The notes beneath the pieces are model-generated. The model made no database searches, was not told the DNA's origin, and saw only the letters and a program-made list of their open reading frames with translations. A DNA stretch of 64,000 bases, taken from assembly GCA_003255025.1 (NCBI GenBank), contig QANY01013423.1, positions 2,221,779-2,285,778 on the forward strand, written 5' to 3'. This stretch comes from Datisca glomerata. Lineage: Eukaryota; Streptophyta; Magnoliopsida; Cucurbitales; Datiscaceae. Positions 47,768 to 61,557 of the stretch are shown here, in pieces; the first letter of the stretch is position 1, and every line of letters begins with the position of its first letter. The position numbers and the translations under genes are program-made.

Positions 47768-49488
47768 TTAATTGTAAATCAAACAATCAAAAGTAAATGG
47801 GATAAACAGATGAGGAGCCTCAGTCTCAATAAATTCCAACTGTGATTTAAAGAGGTGCATGTAAACTACCCAATCACCATTTCCAGATGGACTAGGCATA
47901 GGCATCACATACCCAGCATCTCCTCCCCAAGGAAAATGGTAAGACCCAAAGATAGGCTTACCCCATCCAAAATCAACCTTTGATACAGGAAACCGTTGAC
48001 CAGACGACACCACAAAAGCCGGTCCATCTTCTCTACCACATGCATACACTTTGGCTAATGCCCCCACAGGACGATGAGCCTCCACCCAATCTATCAATCC
48101 CAAGAAGTGTTCTTTTGTCATTGCCTCCTCTAACACCTCATGAACTTTATCAACTACCAAACTTAATGGCATTTCAATAAGCTCTTCTACTTTAATGCTA
48201 CCAAATGGAATGGATAACACATTCCCAAAGTAAGACGTCATTAGGCCGTCACTTAACATTGTCCTACCATTTACCACTACCCCCATTTTGCACGATTTGT
48301 TAACATATGAGCATTTGGCTACCAACTTCCATAAGAAGGCACTAAAACACTCCAGCTTACTTCTTCTTCTGACATTGTCATTAATATTGTTTGCTAATGA
48401 CTGGAGTTGCACAAGTTGGTGAGATGGAACGTTGTAAATTCGGCTTATTAGAGAATCATGAGAAGCTCCTGCTGGGTGTTTGTTAGGAGGAGGCAATAAG
48501 TTGAGGGGGATGTACATATGGTTAAGTGAAGGGTTGATGGAGAGTGGGTGGCGAGGGTTTAGGATAGACCTACGGAAAGATGGGAGAGTTGAAATTGGTT
48601 TAGATTGAGCAATCTCTGCCCATGAGACTAGAAACATGTTAGCTGAGTAGGCGTCTGCTATTCTATGGTCAAATGTGCACGACACCACCAATCCTCCACA
48701 TTTCAGCTCCGTGGCCTGTAAATTATATAGATGCTTAATTCTCCCTCTCCATTATTAACATTTACTACTTAATTAACAGGAGACAGAAATAGTTCTTAAT
48801 CCAACCTTTCACTTTAAACAATATGAATTTACTCTCATTTGATGTAAATTAATTAAAGATCATACAAAGCATACGGTATAGTCTAACTAGAATTATTTAA
48901 TTATCATGTAACAAAAAGATATCAAACATATATGATGTGTTTTATCAATATATATATATATATAATGTGGACGTGCGTAATTGTCAGTATATGAGAGAGA
49001 AATCATATGACCTGGACAGCGAGGACGCCACTGTTTTTCTTGGGGACAAGTTTGGCTTCAATGGTGTCGTCAGGGTTGTACAAGTTAAGTTGTGGAAGCT
49101 CTATGTCAGCAAAAGCTTCAAAGAAATCTACCCCACGGTTATTACAGAGAAGCTCAGGTTCACCAGCTGAGTTAGCCACTACCTCCCCTGCTAATGCATA
49201 AAATGACACTAGACATTCGGACATAGCCTTCTTCAGCAAACCAACCATCGACCCATAACTCCTCTTCCTCACCTCCTTCTCCTCCGCCCCTGACGGCCCT
49301 GAGCCTGAGGTGGACTTACTAGTGTTGTAACAAAAAAAGACAGCCACGTCAACTGGAGGCAGTAGAAGGTCTAAGTTTGACAGTGGCAGCCAATGTTCCT
49401 GTAATGGAACAGCAGCTGTTACCACGTCTTTCCTGCTTACCCTTACGGAAAACCCTTCTCCATCTCTTCTGCCTCCCATTTTTATCAT
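47768..49488 (-). CDS. BAHD acyltransferase (two exons)
   Basis: Expected to be a cytosolic enzyme that moves an acyl group from acyl-CoA to an alcohol or amine of a specialised metabolite. Exon 1 is 49012-49488 and exon 2 is 47768-48715; the GT (49011-49010) and AG (48717-48716) sites give an in-frame 474-residue product. The start is the first ATG at 49488; a second in-frame ATG lies three codons on. The BAHD active site HXXXD is HRIAD (residues 176-180), followed by [15 protein letters not shown], and the structural DFGWG motif is at 407-411, both intact. The intron sits just before the HXXXD block, a common position in this family. The 3' end faces the cyclase gene 2 kb away, so acylation of a triterpenoid is plausible, but alcohol or phenolic acceptors are equally possible by sequence alone. 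Confidence 0.88.
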
Positions 49489-49565
49489 CTTTTCCACTTA
49501 ATTAATTTATCAAACTATTTTTGTTCAAGTAGTAATTGGTATTATTTAAGCTTGGGGACGGAGCT

Positions 49566-49580
49566 CAATATATAGGCAGC
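49566..49580 (-). promoter_or_regulatory. TATA box of the BAHD gene
   Basis: Read on the minus strand, CTGCCTATATATTGAG lies about 80-90 bp upstream of the ATG, a good plant TATA box position. The mapping of the start site is inferred. Confidence 0.5.
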
Positions 49581-49773
49581 TAACAACATTCATACGTACT
49601 CCTAGCTACGTGTTTAAAAATTTTGTATGTAAATAGTTTACCCCATTATTAATAATAAAAAAAACAATTAGGTGACACAACCAATTTAAGTCATACCAAT
49701 TAAGGAATTTGGATTATGGTTGAAATAAAAGATTAAATAAGTAATCTAAGTCTTTATTTGACTACCCAACAAG

Positions 49774-50067
49774 TAGGGGTGAAAATTTTAGCGATCGGAT
49801 CGGCCGGCTTTTTATGTAAATTCAGTTCGTCAAAATTAAAAAACCAAAGTTTTGATTCGGGTCGTTAAAATTAAAGAACCAAAATTTTAGTTCGCTTCAA
49901 AATTTTGATAGTTTTCGAACCGAACCAAACTTTAATTCCCTATTATTTTTTATTTATATGTATAGTTTCATATAAAATTAAACCAAACTGAGTTGCGGTT
50001 TGATTCGGTTCGGTTCGAATTTATGAAGAAAATAAAAAATTGATCAAATCGAACCGTGAACACACCA
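49774..50067. mobile_element. Small hAT-like non-autonomous element
   Basis: The left end TAGGGGTGAAAATTTTAGC is a typical hAT terminus. The interior repeats GGTTCGGTTCG and CGAACCGAACC, and the right end, reversed, reads GGTGTGTTCACGG. No clear 8 bp duplication was found, so the right limit is approximate. It lies upstream of the BAHD gene. Confidence 0.45.
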
Positions 50068-51347
50068 ACAAATAAATAAGAGTAATTATTTTAATTAATT
50101 TCTCCCGCCATTCATTAATCAAAACCATGTTCTTTCATGTTTTACTATTTAATGTCTAGCTTGTAAATAAGGCGATCACTAATTACAAACATCGAGTATC
50201 TGACTCTAGTTCATAAATATAAAGAGTATTATTAGTTAACAGAAAAGGAAATATAAACAGTACTTTGAAAACTACCCCATTTTTGTCTAATTCCCGACCC
50301 ATACTACAGCTTATCACTAAATCATACTCAATCATGGTCTGATAAGTTTGAAAATCACCATCTTGCAGGGGTACCTTCCAGCGGTTCTGACCTAACCATT
50401 TAAAAAAGCTTTATGGTATTACTTTACTTAACGTAGCAGATTATGAATTTCAAGGGGAATCAAAATGAAAGTAATGAGAACCCTTCATATCTATGTTAGG
50501 AATCATAATCAAATCCGGTCTAATTACAAATATGGAAACCCTTCATATCTATGTCCCGATGACTAAACTTCTGTTGTCTTTTTGTTTCTAATATCCTTTA
50601 CCTTCGGGAACAGAAAACAATATTGATCACTCAAAAAGAGTAGAAACGAATGCAGAGATCGTTAAAAAGAATGGTGTACAGCAAAGAGTTGCAGAAGCTT
50701 GAGAGAGTGGTTTGAAGGGATAAATTCATAGTCTTCCGAGCAAGTGTTTAACAGACCAGCTTAGCGAATAATAAATGAAATAATGCAAAATCAAAGGAGC
50801 TACTTATTTTTCCTTTCCATCATTAAATAAAAATGCATCCTACAAAGGTTAATATCCAAGAAGAAGATAAACAAAAAGGGTAAAAAGGGGGACGTCACTA
50901 AGCTCCCCTTCTGCACTCTTCTGCAAATTTTACAACTTAAAACATATGAAAGACCAATTATAGTACACATGCCAAAGAACGGCATTTTGACATAATACAG
51001 AAGGGGATAAAATCAATGAGGCCACAGACTGACGCGCATCACCAATACCATTTTGTTAGCAGTTGTTGAAGAAGTTGGCAGCTCAGGTCTAATTCATTTC
51101 TTGGGAAAATCAGGTCGTGGATGTGTATGAAAAAAATTGTTCCCTATAAAGGGTAAATATGAACCAATCCGTGTGTCGTACTCTATCCCCTCTCAACCAT
51201 CTAAATACCACCATATACCTTTTGTCCACTCACTGCCTGGTTCCCTTTCCCTAGCAGTGCCCTTTAGAAGCAGCTTGAAGAAAATTTCTCTCCATCTCTG
51301 GAGGAGGTTCACCAAAAAGTCTAAACAAACTTAAATATACACAATGC
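50068..51347. other. Intergenic region and 3' UTR of the HAC gene
   Basis: No gene seen. About the last 500 bp (50850-51347) probably include the HAC 3' untranslated region. No reliable polyadenylation signal was chosen. Confidence 0.4.
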
Positions 51348-54300
51348 TCACCCTCCATTGTTTAGCTCAGCAGCCCTCTGTCTCATCATTTCCATCACGG
51401 CAGCTCTTCTTCGTGAATCAGACTGTTGCTGCAACCTTCTCAGATGTTCCTTCAGATCTCTACAATAAGTATAACAATTTTTTGTTTAAAAAAAAAGAAT
51501 TTAGAGAGAAAGTGGGAGGTTTAAAGCTTTTAGATGATAGAATATGTGGTCCATATACCTGCAACGCGGTACGTGACACTCAGATTCTTTGCAAGCTCGA
51601 GCATGAAGTTGAAGGAGGTACCACATTTTCTTACAGAGCACACAACCTCCAGATGCGCGTGTTTTGCATTGTATACCATGCCGGAAAAGCCCCTTCACCT
51701 TGCGACAATTTGGGTACTGGCAATGAGCAGAACGGCACTGGGATGCATGTACCAAGAGATCAAGCATTTTCCTAAGCTGTAATGACAAAACTGGTTTTGT
51801 AAGGCCTTGCAATGACATAAAAAGGTAACTGAACATTAATATCACATTAATGCTTTTATAGAAGTACGACACCTGCAGGACTCGTAGTTGCCTCGCTTCT
51901 TTGTTCTGCGCATCACGATCAGCCATGGAAGGATGATTTGTTAACATATGAGGATGATCAATGCCTCCATCCTTTTGATAACAAGCATTGCATACGTCAT
52001 AATCAGGGCAAACTTCACAACGCCAACCTTGGCCAGTTTCAATGTCAAGATGACATTGATTGCAAGTCATCACAAATGCAGGAGCAGTGGGATTATGAAG
52101 ATGGTATAGGACCATCATAGAAGAATGTTTGGCCCGCCGTAGGGTATCGTATTGATAATGATTTCCTTGACACAGACTTAAAAATGCCTGCCTGGTGTCA
52201 AAGAATTCACTCTCAAGAATCTCATCTTTGTCCTTCGTATCAGCAGGTACATCGGTGATTCTAACCTGCAGAGATTAGCAATGTCACCTTAAATTTCTGC
52301 GAAACTAAAAAGGCAACAAGTACTTTTGCTACACACAGCAACAAAAAACGATAGTCCCAAGCAGATACCATCATCTGAATAACAATGATAATGTTCCTTC
52401 TTAAGGGTGTCTGGAGTTTACCGGCTTGAGTTCATGCTTCTCTCTTTGGTTAATAGGATGCCTCTCCCTCTCTTCACGTCTTTGTTCTGCCTCATAGCAC
52501 CTGTAACAAGAGACTGCATTAGGGAGAGAAAAAATAACTTTCTTTTTGCGTTATACCTGTTGTAACATAGACATTATCCACATGCTGATCGTGCAAACAT
52601 TTAAATATGAGACATCTAAAAAAAACATATCATAGAAATGGCTGCTTTGCTCTTAAATTGGATTTCTGATCCACCCTCGCTTCTTGCTTCCTACACTTCC
52701 TTTTAGTACACTTTTCCGACTGTCATTGAAAAAAAGCATATTATACCGAAAGACTTTGGAACCCTTACTTATCGCAAAGCTGAAAGTTTTTGCATTTGTC
52801 GCAAACCCATCGAGTTCCGGACACCATCAGAAGACAACAGTGAGTGCACGCATGCTGCAAATGAACCATGATGAAATCCTCCTTCATTGGAGAAATGGTT
52901 TCACCAAGCTGAAGAAAATTTTAGATAGCATTCTGAGAACAGTGTCTTTATTTCCGACAGAAGTATTTCAAAGATAAGTATATCAATATGAAACCAGATG
53001 TTAATTTAGTTGGCCAAGAATCAGAAATTATATTGATAAAACAATGAAAGCTGAAAGATCAAGAAAGATTACTTTATGCATTAATAGCAGATCCTTTGAC
53101 GCGTTACCAGAAAGATCAGACTGACCAGATGCTTTCAAAGCCCTTTTTGTTATAGTCTTTTTAGTTGTACCCTTTTTATTCAGTTTTCTGCCATCTTCTT
53201 CTTGGCGAAGCTGATAAATCAGATCCTCTGCAGCACCGGGCCAGTAGTCACCATCGAAATATGGCAGCCTAGCTGCAGTAACCTTAGCTTTACATTCACC
53301 AGTAGATACAAAGAAATGTTCGTAAAGATTGGTGAGATCAACTACTATGTTTTCCTTGGAAGCCTTTCTTAACATGCATAAATACCTGAAATTAAAAAAT
53401 GTGTGACGTGCGAAGAAGTTAGAGAAGAGTAAGATGATTGACTTAAATGAAACAACAATAAACAAAGTTATGTTTAGATATTAAACTAGAATTAAGATTC
53501 AAATATATTTGCTTACCATTCCCGAAGCTTATCCGATTTAGGTGTTTTCTGGATTTCTGGATGACAATACAATATATAATCTTCACCCTTCAATGGAGGG
53601 CAAGCCCATATATAACAGCTAGTAAATCCTCGCCTCTTGCAATAGTCAAGGTATCCAATCTGTGAGAAGGAAAGGTTTAAGTAGAAACACCTCTAAAAAA
53701 TATTTGAACATCCAAGAATGAAGAATAATAAACAGGGGTTAAATACTTCCATTGATCACAAAAACATTGAAATGACAGCTCTATCATATCGAGGGAAAAG
53801 TGAAGTAGGTCAGTAAGGAGGTTATTTAAAACAACTTAGCAAGACAAAAAAACTTACCAGAATCTCATGGTAAACAAATGTGCGTAGAGCCTCTCCAGTT
53901 ACCGCCTTGATCTCAGGTCTAAAGTACTTCACGGAGTCAAGGTATGAAAGATAAACACGGCGCTGGTTTGGAAACTGACATTCAGATCCAAATTCTTGTA
54001 CATACATGCCGAAGAGGCACACCTCTACACCTTCAATCTTCTGAAACAACAGAATAACCTGGAGAAAGACATTTAAAGTTGCAAATCTCGCCGTCAGTGA
54101 ACCTTTTAAGAGTATGTAAAAGTGTCGTGCGAAGTGTACATTCTTCATACCTTAGATTTATAAGGGAATTCCAACGGATAATTCTCCTCCTGAAAAATTT
54201 CTAGAAACCGCTGCTTGACTTCCAACTTTTTGTCAACGGACGAAACAACTCTAACAACAAGTGATTCTGCACCAGGAACCTAAAAAGAACAATGCAAAAA

Positions 54301-57300
54301 TATGAGCTAATATAACCTACAGCTCTCTGATCTCTACTTTGCAACAATTCACAGAGCCCATAGAAACTTGAGGCTGTCAAATTGACTGAAGATGAATGGA
54401 AAAGATGATTCTAAGCAGAGATCATAAGAACTCCAAAATATGGCACTTGATAGCTGGCTCAAAAGCATAAAGTGAGATCCTTGCCTATGGATACTCACAA
54501 CTATGGCCTCATTTTCCCTCTTTTGTGAATAATTTACAGCCTCAATGGGAAAGGCTCTAGAGGATAAGTTGTGTAAGAACATGAAGCAGCTGACAGCACT
54601 CTACTCGAACTAGATAAATAAGTTGATATTCAGAAAGGAAAAAAAGGTTGGGAGCAAAAATCTAACTATTATTAAAAGAAACAACCACCGATATTGCTCA
54701 AGTGTGCAGAAAGAGAATGATACCGTATTCCATGTTAAGACTCGAACTTAATATTTTCTGCAGTGAAATTTGAAAATATATAAAACAGGTAGGGCAGTGC
54801 TGAAGATGAGACTGCTAGTATCACAACTAACAGCATAATTCCAACTATTTCCAAAGTATTACAAGTGGCAGGTATTATGTTTATCACCTCGTCGTAACTT
54901 TTCCCTTGAATTCTTGCCCTCTCTTGTCTCTCTTGCTTCAATCTAATAGATAACCGATTCTCTATGTGCTCACTAAGCCAAGTCTTTGGCAAGTCCTTGG
55001 CTCCAAGAACAGCACTCTGAGGTAAGGGTTTACGCTCTCCTCGTTCAACTTCTTGTATATAACAATTTGGGCAAGTGTACTCCGCTTGTCCACCATCATT
55101 TCTTCGCCCATTGAAAAGAGCACAAATTTGATGTTGCCAAGCTTCACATTTATCACATTGGACCCACTACAAAGGAGAGTTAAAGTAAAAAACAAGAACC
55201 ATTATCTAGGAAAATAATCCCCTAAAGCTACAGATATATCATAATACAACTGCAACATACCCATTCTTCAACTTCTTCATCATTTTTCTTCTTCTCTAGC
55301 CTCGCCTTCGGGATGGCAGTCCCATCAACAACTATTGTGTCTCCACGAGCCTCATTATAGCATGGAATACAGAAGTAATGCCGTGTATCACCAGCCCCCA
55401 CTGTATAGAACATTGCATTTCTCTTGATGCGAGCACCACAGGGTGTGCAATATATGGGTGGTGGCTCAAAAGTAAGTTTCTCAACTGCACACAATTGACA
55501 AGAGTTCTCACTCATTGATTGCTCCATTGCTTGATTCTTCTCAGCCTTGGCCTTACTCTGTAAGGAAAAGAAACAAACAGACATCTTATTATAGTGTATG
55601 TTTACCTCCCAAAGGAAGAAGAAAACCAAACATTTGATTTTACTTTAATCCTCCAGATGAAGGGAAGTAACTGTAAGCAAGGAGAGCCATCAAAAAAATC
55701 GTATGTGTTGCCATCATGTTATCAAGTAACCTAGGCCAACAATTCTTGCTTAGACCTATCTCCTTTAACTCGGTGACTATTCCAGATACATTTGAATTAA
55801 TCCACAGAAACAAATGCACTTTGTGTTTATTAACTAGAAGACAACTGTATGATTCCTTACTCTTGCACGACATTTGGTTCAAACTACTACAAATCATTCA
55901 CTACATTTAACAAGCTATCGCAACGACTAAAGCAGATCTACTAATTACTAAGCTCAGGTGCCTGACAACTTAACTTCTGATTAGTTCATGAACTAGAAAT
56001 GCCAACCTCATACATCCTTTTATACTCACATCACCCAGGAAAATTCGCTATAAATAGCTTTCATGGTAGCAGTGATCTATGAGACGAAAGCTATATTGAA
56101 AGGATATCAAGGAGACCCAAGAACCATACAGATACATCATAATGATGGGTGCAACTTCTGATAATTTACAGAATCTCACCTGGCCAACCCACTGTCTGAG
56201 ACCTAAAATGTGCTCATTGACTTGTTCTGGAGTGAACAATTCGGTGAGTGATACCCCCTTTATCTTTGGCTTCCCAGACTTGGTTCCAACTGCATGTTCG
56301 GTGGCCGGGATAATAGACTCTTGCTCCGAGGGATCCACCACTTTCTCAAGTTTGACTTTTTCTTGCTTTTCTAGACAAGCAGACTCGCCATATCTCCCAG
56401 GTTCACCATCAGGCCTTTGGTTACAGTTATCATCCACATAATCCTTCTTTGTATCACTAACACTTTCTTGTTCGAAACTAGGCGGTATTTCCAGCTTCAC
56501 TTCAGATATCTCAGATTTAATATCCACACCGATATCACCATGCTGATAATCTTGGTGGTGTACATCCCGGGGCATGAGGGGTTCACTAACCGCAGAAGCT
56601 GAAACAGAGCTCTCAGTCTCAGTATTGAGAGATTGAGAGGACTGCTCTATCTTCATACGTTTAAGAGAAGGTTGTAGATCTTCAGAAAATTTAACAATTG
56701 ATGGAACCTTTGACATCAACCTCGCTGAAGAATCTCTATTATCAAAGGATTTAGAGGATCCATTAGTTGACTTTGGCAAACCAGAATCAGAAGTGTTACG
56801 GATACGTGCTTTCAGTTGTGCATGTACATAATTCCGAACGGGAACACATACAGGACAACTCATGTCGCTGCAATTCTTGTGGTGATGAATTAATACCCTA
56901 GTATGACGGCAACGTGGATATGTGCACTGGGATGAACTGCATTTATCAAGATGTTGCCACAATTTCTGAACGGTTACACAGTTGAGTTCTTGGCATTTTC
57001 CTTCAGGAGCTGCACAACGACGAGCATGGCGCAAGAACAAAAGCCACCTCTGTTGATTTCTAAACTGGTGTTCACGGTTATTGTTGGCAGACTGACGGAC
57101 GGCACTAACTGAATTTGGAGGCTCGACTGTGCTTCTAGAAACAGCAGCTTGGCCAGTTACACACCCTTCTGATGGCAAATTGTTACACTGAGCTTCATCA
57201 TGCCCAGATATCCTTTTGTGGAAATCCTGTTGGACGTGTTGCTCATTTAGCATGCTGCCTGACTTCTGATTCCTAGACTGTGATTGAGGATGCCATGGAC

Positions 57301-58095
57301 TCTGCAGAACTGTTTCCGACTGAGCTCCAATAGTAAGGCCGTTGAAATCAGTTTGAGACTCTGCAACTGATTGTTGAGGATCCAATAATTGTTGCATCTG
57401 TTGAGAATTCTCAGACAGTGTTGAGCAGATATCATGCTGGCCAGACTGAGAAGAGATATGTTGAGCACTCATTGAATGGTCTTCGACAGAATTTTGATGG
57501 AATTGGTTCTGCATCTCAGACAGTTGAAAATTTTCTGTAATTTGTGAATGTAAAAGTCCATTATTGTGCTCCAATCCACACTCGCGCTTAATGTGGCTGC
57601 TTAGGTCAGATGTCAGCTGAGTCTGCCCAAAAGAATCATTATTCAAGAAATGCTGCTGTGACTGATTCTGATGTTTGTGGAAACGTTGCTGTTGAACAAA
57701 TTGCTGTTGTTGAAACTGATGAGTCTGTGGCTGAAATTGCTGCTGTTGATTATGGAGATTCTCCCTTGAAGATATCGGAGATTGGAAGTTCATCTTTTCT
57801 GACTGTTCAATAGCTTGAGGATTTACATGTGCAGCCGGTAGAGTTCCATGAACATCTGGCTGGTTACAAGTCAATGAAGAGCTTGTTTTGGCCATTGATG
57901 GCAAATTCACTGCGCTCAAGTTCTGAGAATTCCTCAATCCAACAGATGTTGCCATGCCATAAAAGTTTCCAGACCCAAAATCAGCATTGCTCATGCCAAA
58001 TCCATCACCTGGCAATAAAGATGTTAGTTGTGACAGGTCTGGTGTGATTTATCCCACTCACACACACAGAGACAGAGAATCACAAATACACACAC

Positions 58096-58148
<53 letters not shown>

Positions 58149-59945
58149 ATAACTAAATGTCTGCAANGGTTTTTGATTATGATCAAACTGTTGTGCAGGT
58201 TTCAGTGAATTGGCATAGTTTGTGGGTGTCAGATATCCCTCAGATGTACCAGATTCACTTGAAATTTGTACACTGCTTCCAATCAATCCTAAGCTGCCAT
58301 TGAGAGCTCCATTTGGGAACCCATAAGATTTCTGTTGCAAACTAGACCTAATTCCACTACCTATTTGGCTGCCAAGGTTGTGCAATATTCGGCTATTTTG
58401 ACCAACTTGCTGCTTTTGCTGTTGTGGTTGCGATACCATCGTGGATTCAACAGTGGAAAACCCGCCACCATTATTAGAAGATCCCATATTCATGTAAGAC
58501 TGGTTGTTGTTACTATTATTATTGTTGAATCCAGGAGTAGGAATCATTTGGCTGGTGTTCTTTTGGCTACAGACAGATGACATATTTCCACTAGAGCCAA
58601 CAGAATAACTAGCAGGAGACTGCTGGTACCCATTTGACAATGAACCTGCAAAAGTAATTATGTGACTCATCTGGAAGCAGTCCCCATTTTATTTCAAACT
58701 AGATCTAGGGGTCAATATTTTCTTTTATCAAAAAATTTTGGAATTAATATTACCATCGAATCGATTGAAGGAAGTACCATGCAAGCCACCAGTTGGTAAG
58801 AGGCCGCCTCTGTTGACAGTTGTAGATGCCCCACTATTACATCCACTAGCAGCAATCATCGAATTATCCACAGAAGGTGAAACCAGCATGTTTGAATTCC
58901 CGCTATGTGACATACCAGGGGTCGGTATCATCGTACTAATTACAGAGGATGAAGTAACAACCTGCTGGTATTGTTGATTCTGAATATTCACTTGTGGACG
59001 CTTGACAAAATTATGTAAACGATTCTCCAATGTATCCAAGTTCATATAGTCCTCCTACATTATTTATCACAAACAAAGAGGTGAGTGCTGGTTATCTCAA
59101 ATGATCCAATATTACAACTTCAATGGTCCACTCAAGAAACACTTTCAATGATAAAATAGTTTCCAATGATAAAATGTTGACTTTCTTTAGAATAAATTGA
59201 AAGAGAAAATTTATTTAATCTTCAAAAGAAAAAGTGGAGGACCTTATTATCAGCAGTTTTGAAAAGACCCTCCTCTAAACGTTTCACAATATCCTTAAAC
59301 TTCCCCCTTTGCATTTCATCAATGGGTCTTTGATGCCGCTGCAATAGGATCTCGAAACTGGAGAATAAGTAGACAAAACTTTAAGTCAAATGGCATGAGC
59401 AAGCTGACAATAAGAAGATATGACTCTTCAAATTATCATAATCTCCAATGGTATATATACTAATCAGTATAAGCTCTCTTGCAAAAATTTGTACTCGTCA
59501 CAATTATCAATTACAACATACCCTTGGTTTCATTTTGTAATCGCATCACAGTTTTGAAAAGAATCATGTATGTTAATACCACACTGGTTGTCATGATTAA
59601 TTGTGAGCAATTGAGCACTTAAGAAAAATTAAATATATATAAAAAAGTGACTTGAGGGGCAGTGACCATCCAATTCTCGAAAACCTTGAATGCTTTACAA
59701 TGGGTATAGATATCATATTTCTTACCAACCAAAAAAGACAGTTCTTACATTTTTTCCTGCATAAAAGATCGTGCTCTGAAGATTTCAGGATCCATATTCA
59801 CTGTAGCTCGAGGAGGAGGACCTAAATTTTGTGTTGGATGAGGGAGGATATTTCCATTCTGCTGGGGTAGTCCAGACAATTGAGCACCAGCTTGACTGGG
59901 CACTTGCCCCGATATCTGTCCAGACATATGTGTCTGCACATTCAT
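51348..59945 (-). CDS. HAC1-like: p300/CBP-type histone acetyltransferase, HAC1 family
   Basis: Nuclear lysine acetyltransferase and coactivator. Exons (5' to 3', minus strand): 59749-59945, 59243-59357, 58754-59054, 58154-58645, 56180-58008, 55261-55557, 54888-55166, 54151-54279, 53858-54058, 53517-53659, 53073-53385, 52769-52908, 52422-52500, 51873-52265, 51559-51776 and 51348-51459. Total 5238 nt, in frame, 1745 residues (Arabidopsis HAC1 is about 1700). Domains: [10 protein letters not shown] start; Gln/Asn-rich region to ~680; TAZ1 at ~687-763 (RHARRC, CTYPRC); PHD-like Cys/His block ([12 protein letters not shown]) at ~996-1110; HAT core at ~1171-1432 ([30 protein letters not shown]); ZZ fingers at ~1440-1490 and ~1567-1597; TAZ2 at ~1637-1716. 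The exon 4 donor (58154) is the least certain: it lies next to a GA microsatellite and an N. No stop or frameshift was found. Confidence 0.9.
58098..58146 (+). repeat. (GA)n microsatellite in HAC intron 4
   Basis: About 24 uninterrupted GA units (CT in the gene's orientation) lie within ten bases downstream of the predicted exon 4 donor. On the transcript this is a polypyrimidine run at the very start of the intron. The only undetermined base of the window, 58167, is 13 bp inside the neighbouring exon. Confidence 0.95.
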
Positions 59946-60830
59946 CTTCTTTATCCTTCAAGCTTCCACTAACTATCATGTAGTGCATAATTCGGACAAG
60001 GCCAGGGAATCCCACCGGACAATCATGATCAGACGCAGGGGAATACCATAATCTACAAGCAAGGCATCAACATTTGTAATATTACTAAGCAAGCACGCTG
60101 TCTCTATTGCAAGTAAAGAGCTATACAGAAAGAAAGTTCTAAAAAAATAATAATAGATGGAGAACAAAGGAGAGCAACTAGCTAAGAAGCAACATAACTT
60201 AAGAATAGCTGTAGCTTTTCTTCTTTCTTTTGATTATATTAAAAAGGAAGGAAATTTTCCTTTAGAGAAGAGTGAAATTGAGTATTGATGGAACAGAGAG
60301 GAGTAATTAAACGAGGTGATAGATAGATAGAATCAGTAAATAAAGAGGTCCAATTGGGGGAAACCAGATCCTACCTCAATTAACATTGGGGCAATCAACG
60401 AATTAAGCTTCCTATATGATTATTTAACCGATCAGGAACATGAAGAAGATTAATTAAAGCAAGTAACGTATTAACTCAATCGAATCAGTTGAAAATTGAA
60501 GGGTAACGAATGGGCAAAAAAAAAGAATGAATATTTGAAAACCCTAATCTTGAAAAAAGATGGTCCCGACAAACCTGGATAGATAATAGAATCGCAAGTA
60601 ACAGGGGTTCCAGCTCCAAATTTATCGACTGCTTTTCAGATACTGACAATGAAGATCGACGACGTAAACAACGATAATCGAAACTTCTTTGGTCGGAGAG
60701 GAAAGTATAAGGGAGAGAACGTCGAGCGAGACACTTGAAGCCTCCACGTGCGAAATTGACACACACGAACTGAAACCAAAAAGGGATAACGAAGCCGATG
60801 ATGTTGGGGGAAGCAATCGCGAAAACGAAT
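59946..60830 (-). promoter_or_regulatory. 5' UTR (with likely intron) and promoter of the HAC gene
   Basis: About 900 bp upstream of the ATG. The CT/GA-richer, non-coding stretch at 60485-60830 probably contains the first, untranslated exon, separated from the ATG exon by a 5' UTR intron, as is usual for HAC genes. The exact splice sites and start site are not resolved. Confidence 0.4.
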
Positions 60831-60849
60831 TTTAGTGCGGTCTCTTAAA

Positions 60850-61556
60850 TTACTTCGAGCTCGGATGAAATTGGAATTAGGGATTAATTTTAATTGGCTT
60901 AGATGATATATTACTTTATTTTATAGTTTTTCGTCTATATTTTAACTAATGAAAAACAAAATCTCAAAATTTTATTAATAAGTTTTATAGGTTATAAATC
61001 AAAATAAGCTAGTATTAATAATATTAGTAAATTAGTTACAGTGAAAATTTATTTTTATATTATCGTAATTTTATCACATAAAATTTTTATTTACCTATGA
61101 AAAAAATAATAATGATGATAAATTACACCACTCTTCTTCATTATTTTCTGATCAAACAATTTTAATTCTTAGCTAAATGAAAAATAATAAAACTGAGTAT
61201 ACAATAAATTATAGGGAGAATTGCGCAGATCATTATGGTAAGGTTTATAACTTACAAATTTGGGGAAGTTTTATTGCTTAAAAATCAACTTATTCAATAT
61301 TTACTTATAGATAAATAAATTTTACATTATTAATCACTATTCACGCTCTAATGAGTTTTGCCTATGCTTAAAAGCTATTTTTTTTCAAGAAATATGAAAA
61401 GTACAAATTTGTGATTGGCAAAATTTTTTCATCTATAATTAGAAAATATTTTATTACTTTAAAAATGCACGACTCAAGCATTAGTTATATAAACATACAT
61501 TATTAATCAATTTTGACAATGAGTTTTGCTTAGATTTAAGGACTCATTTATAATAG
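60850..61556. other. AT-rich intergenic region
   Basis: No gene seen. The last ~110 bp (61445-61556) are the same spacer sequence that precedes each Helitron unit to the right (AAAAATGCACGACTCAAGCATT, here cited in part, then TTTTGCTTAGATTTAAGGAC). Confidence 0.6.
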
Positions 61557-61557
61557 A

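Noticed and set aside
51344..51782. Plus-strand frames of 143 and 82 codons
   Set aside because: Antisense to the TAZ2-encoding exons of the HAC gene.
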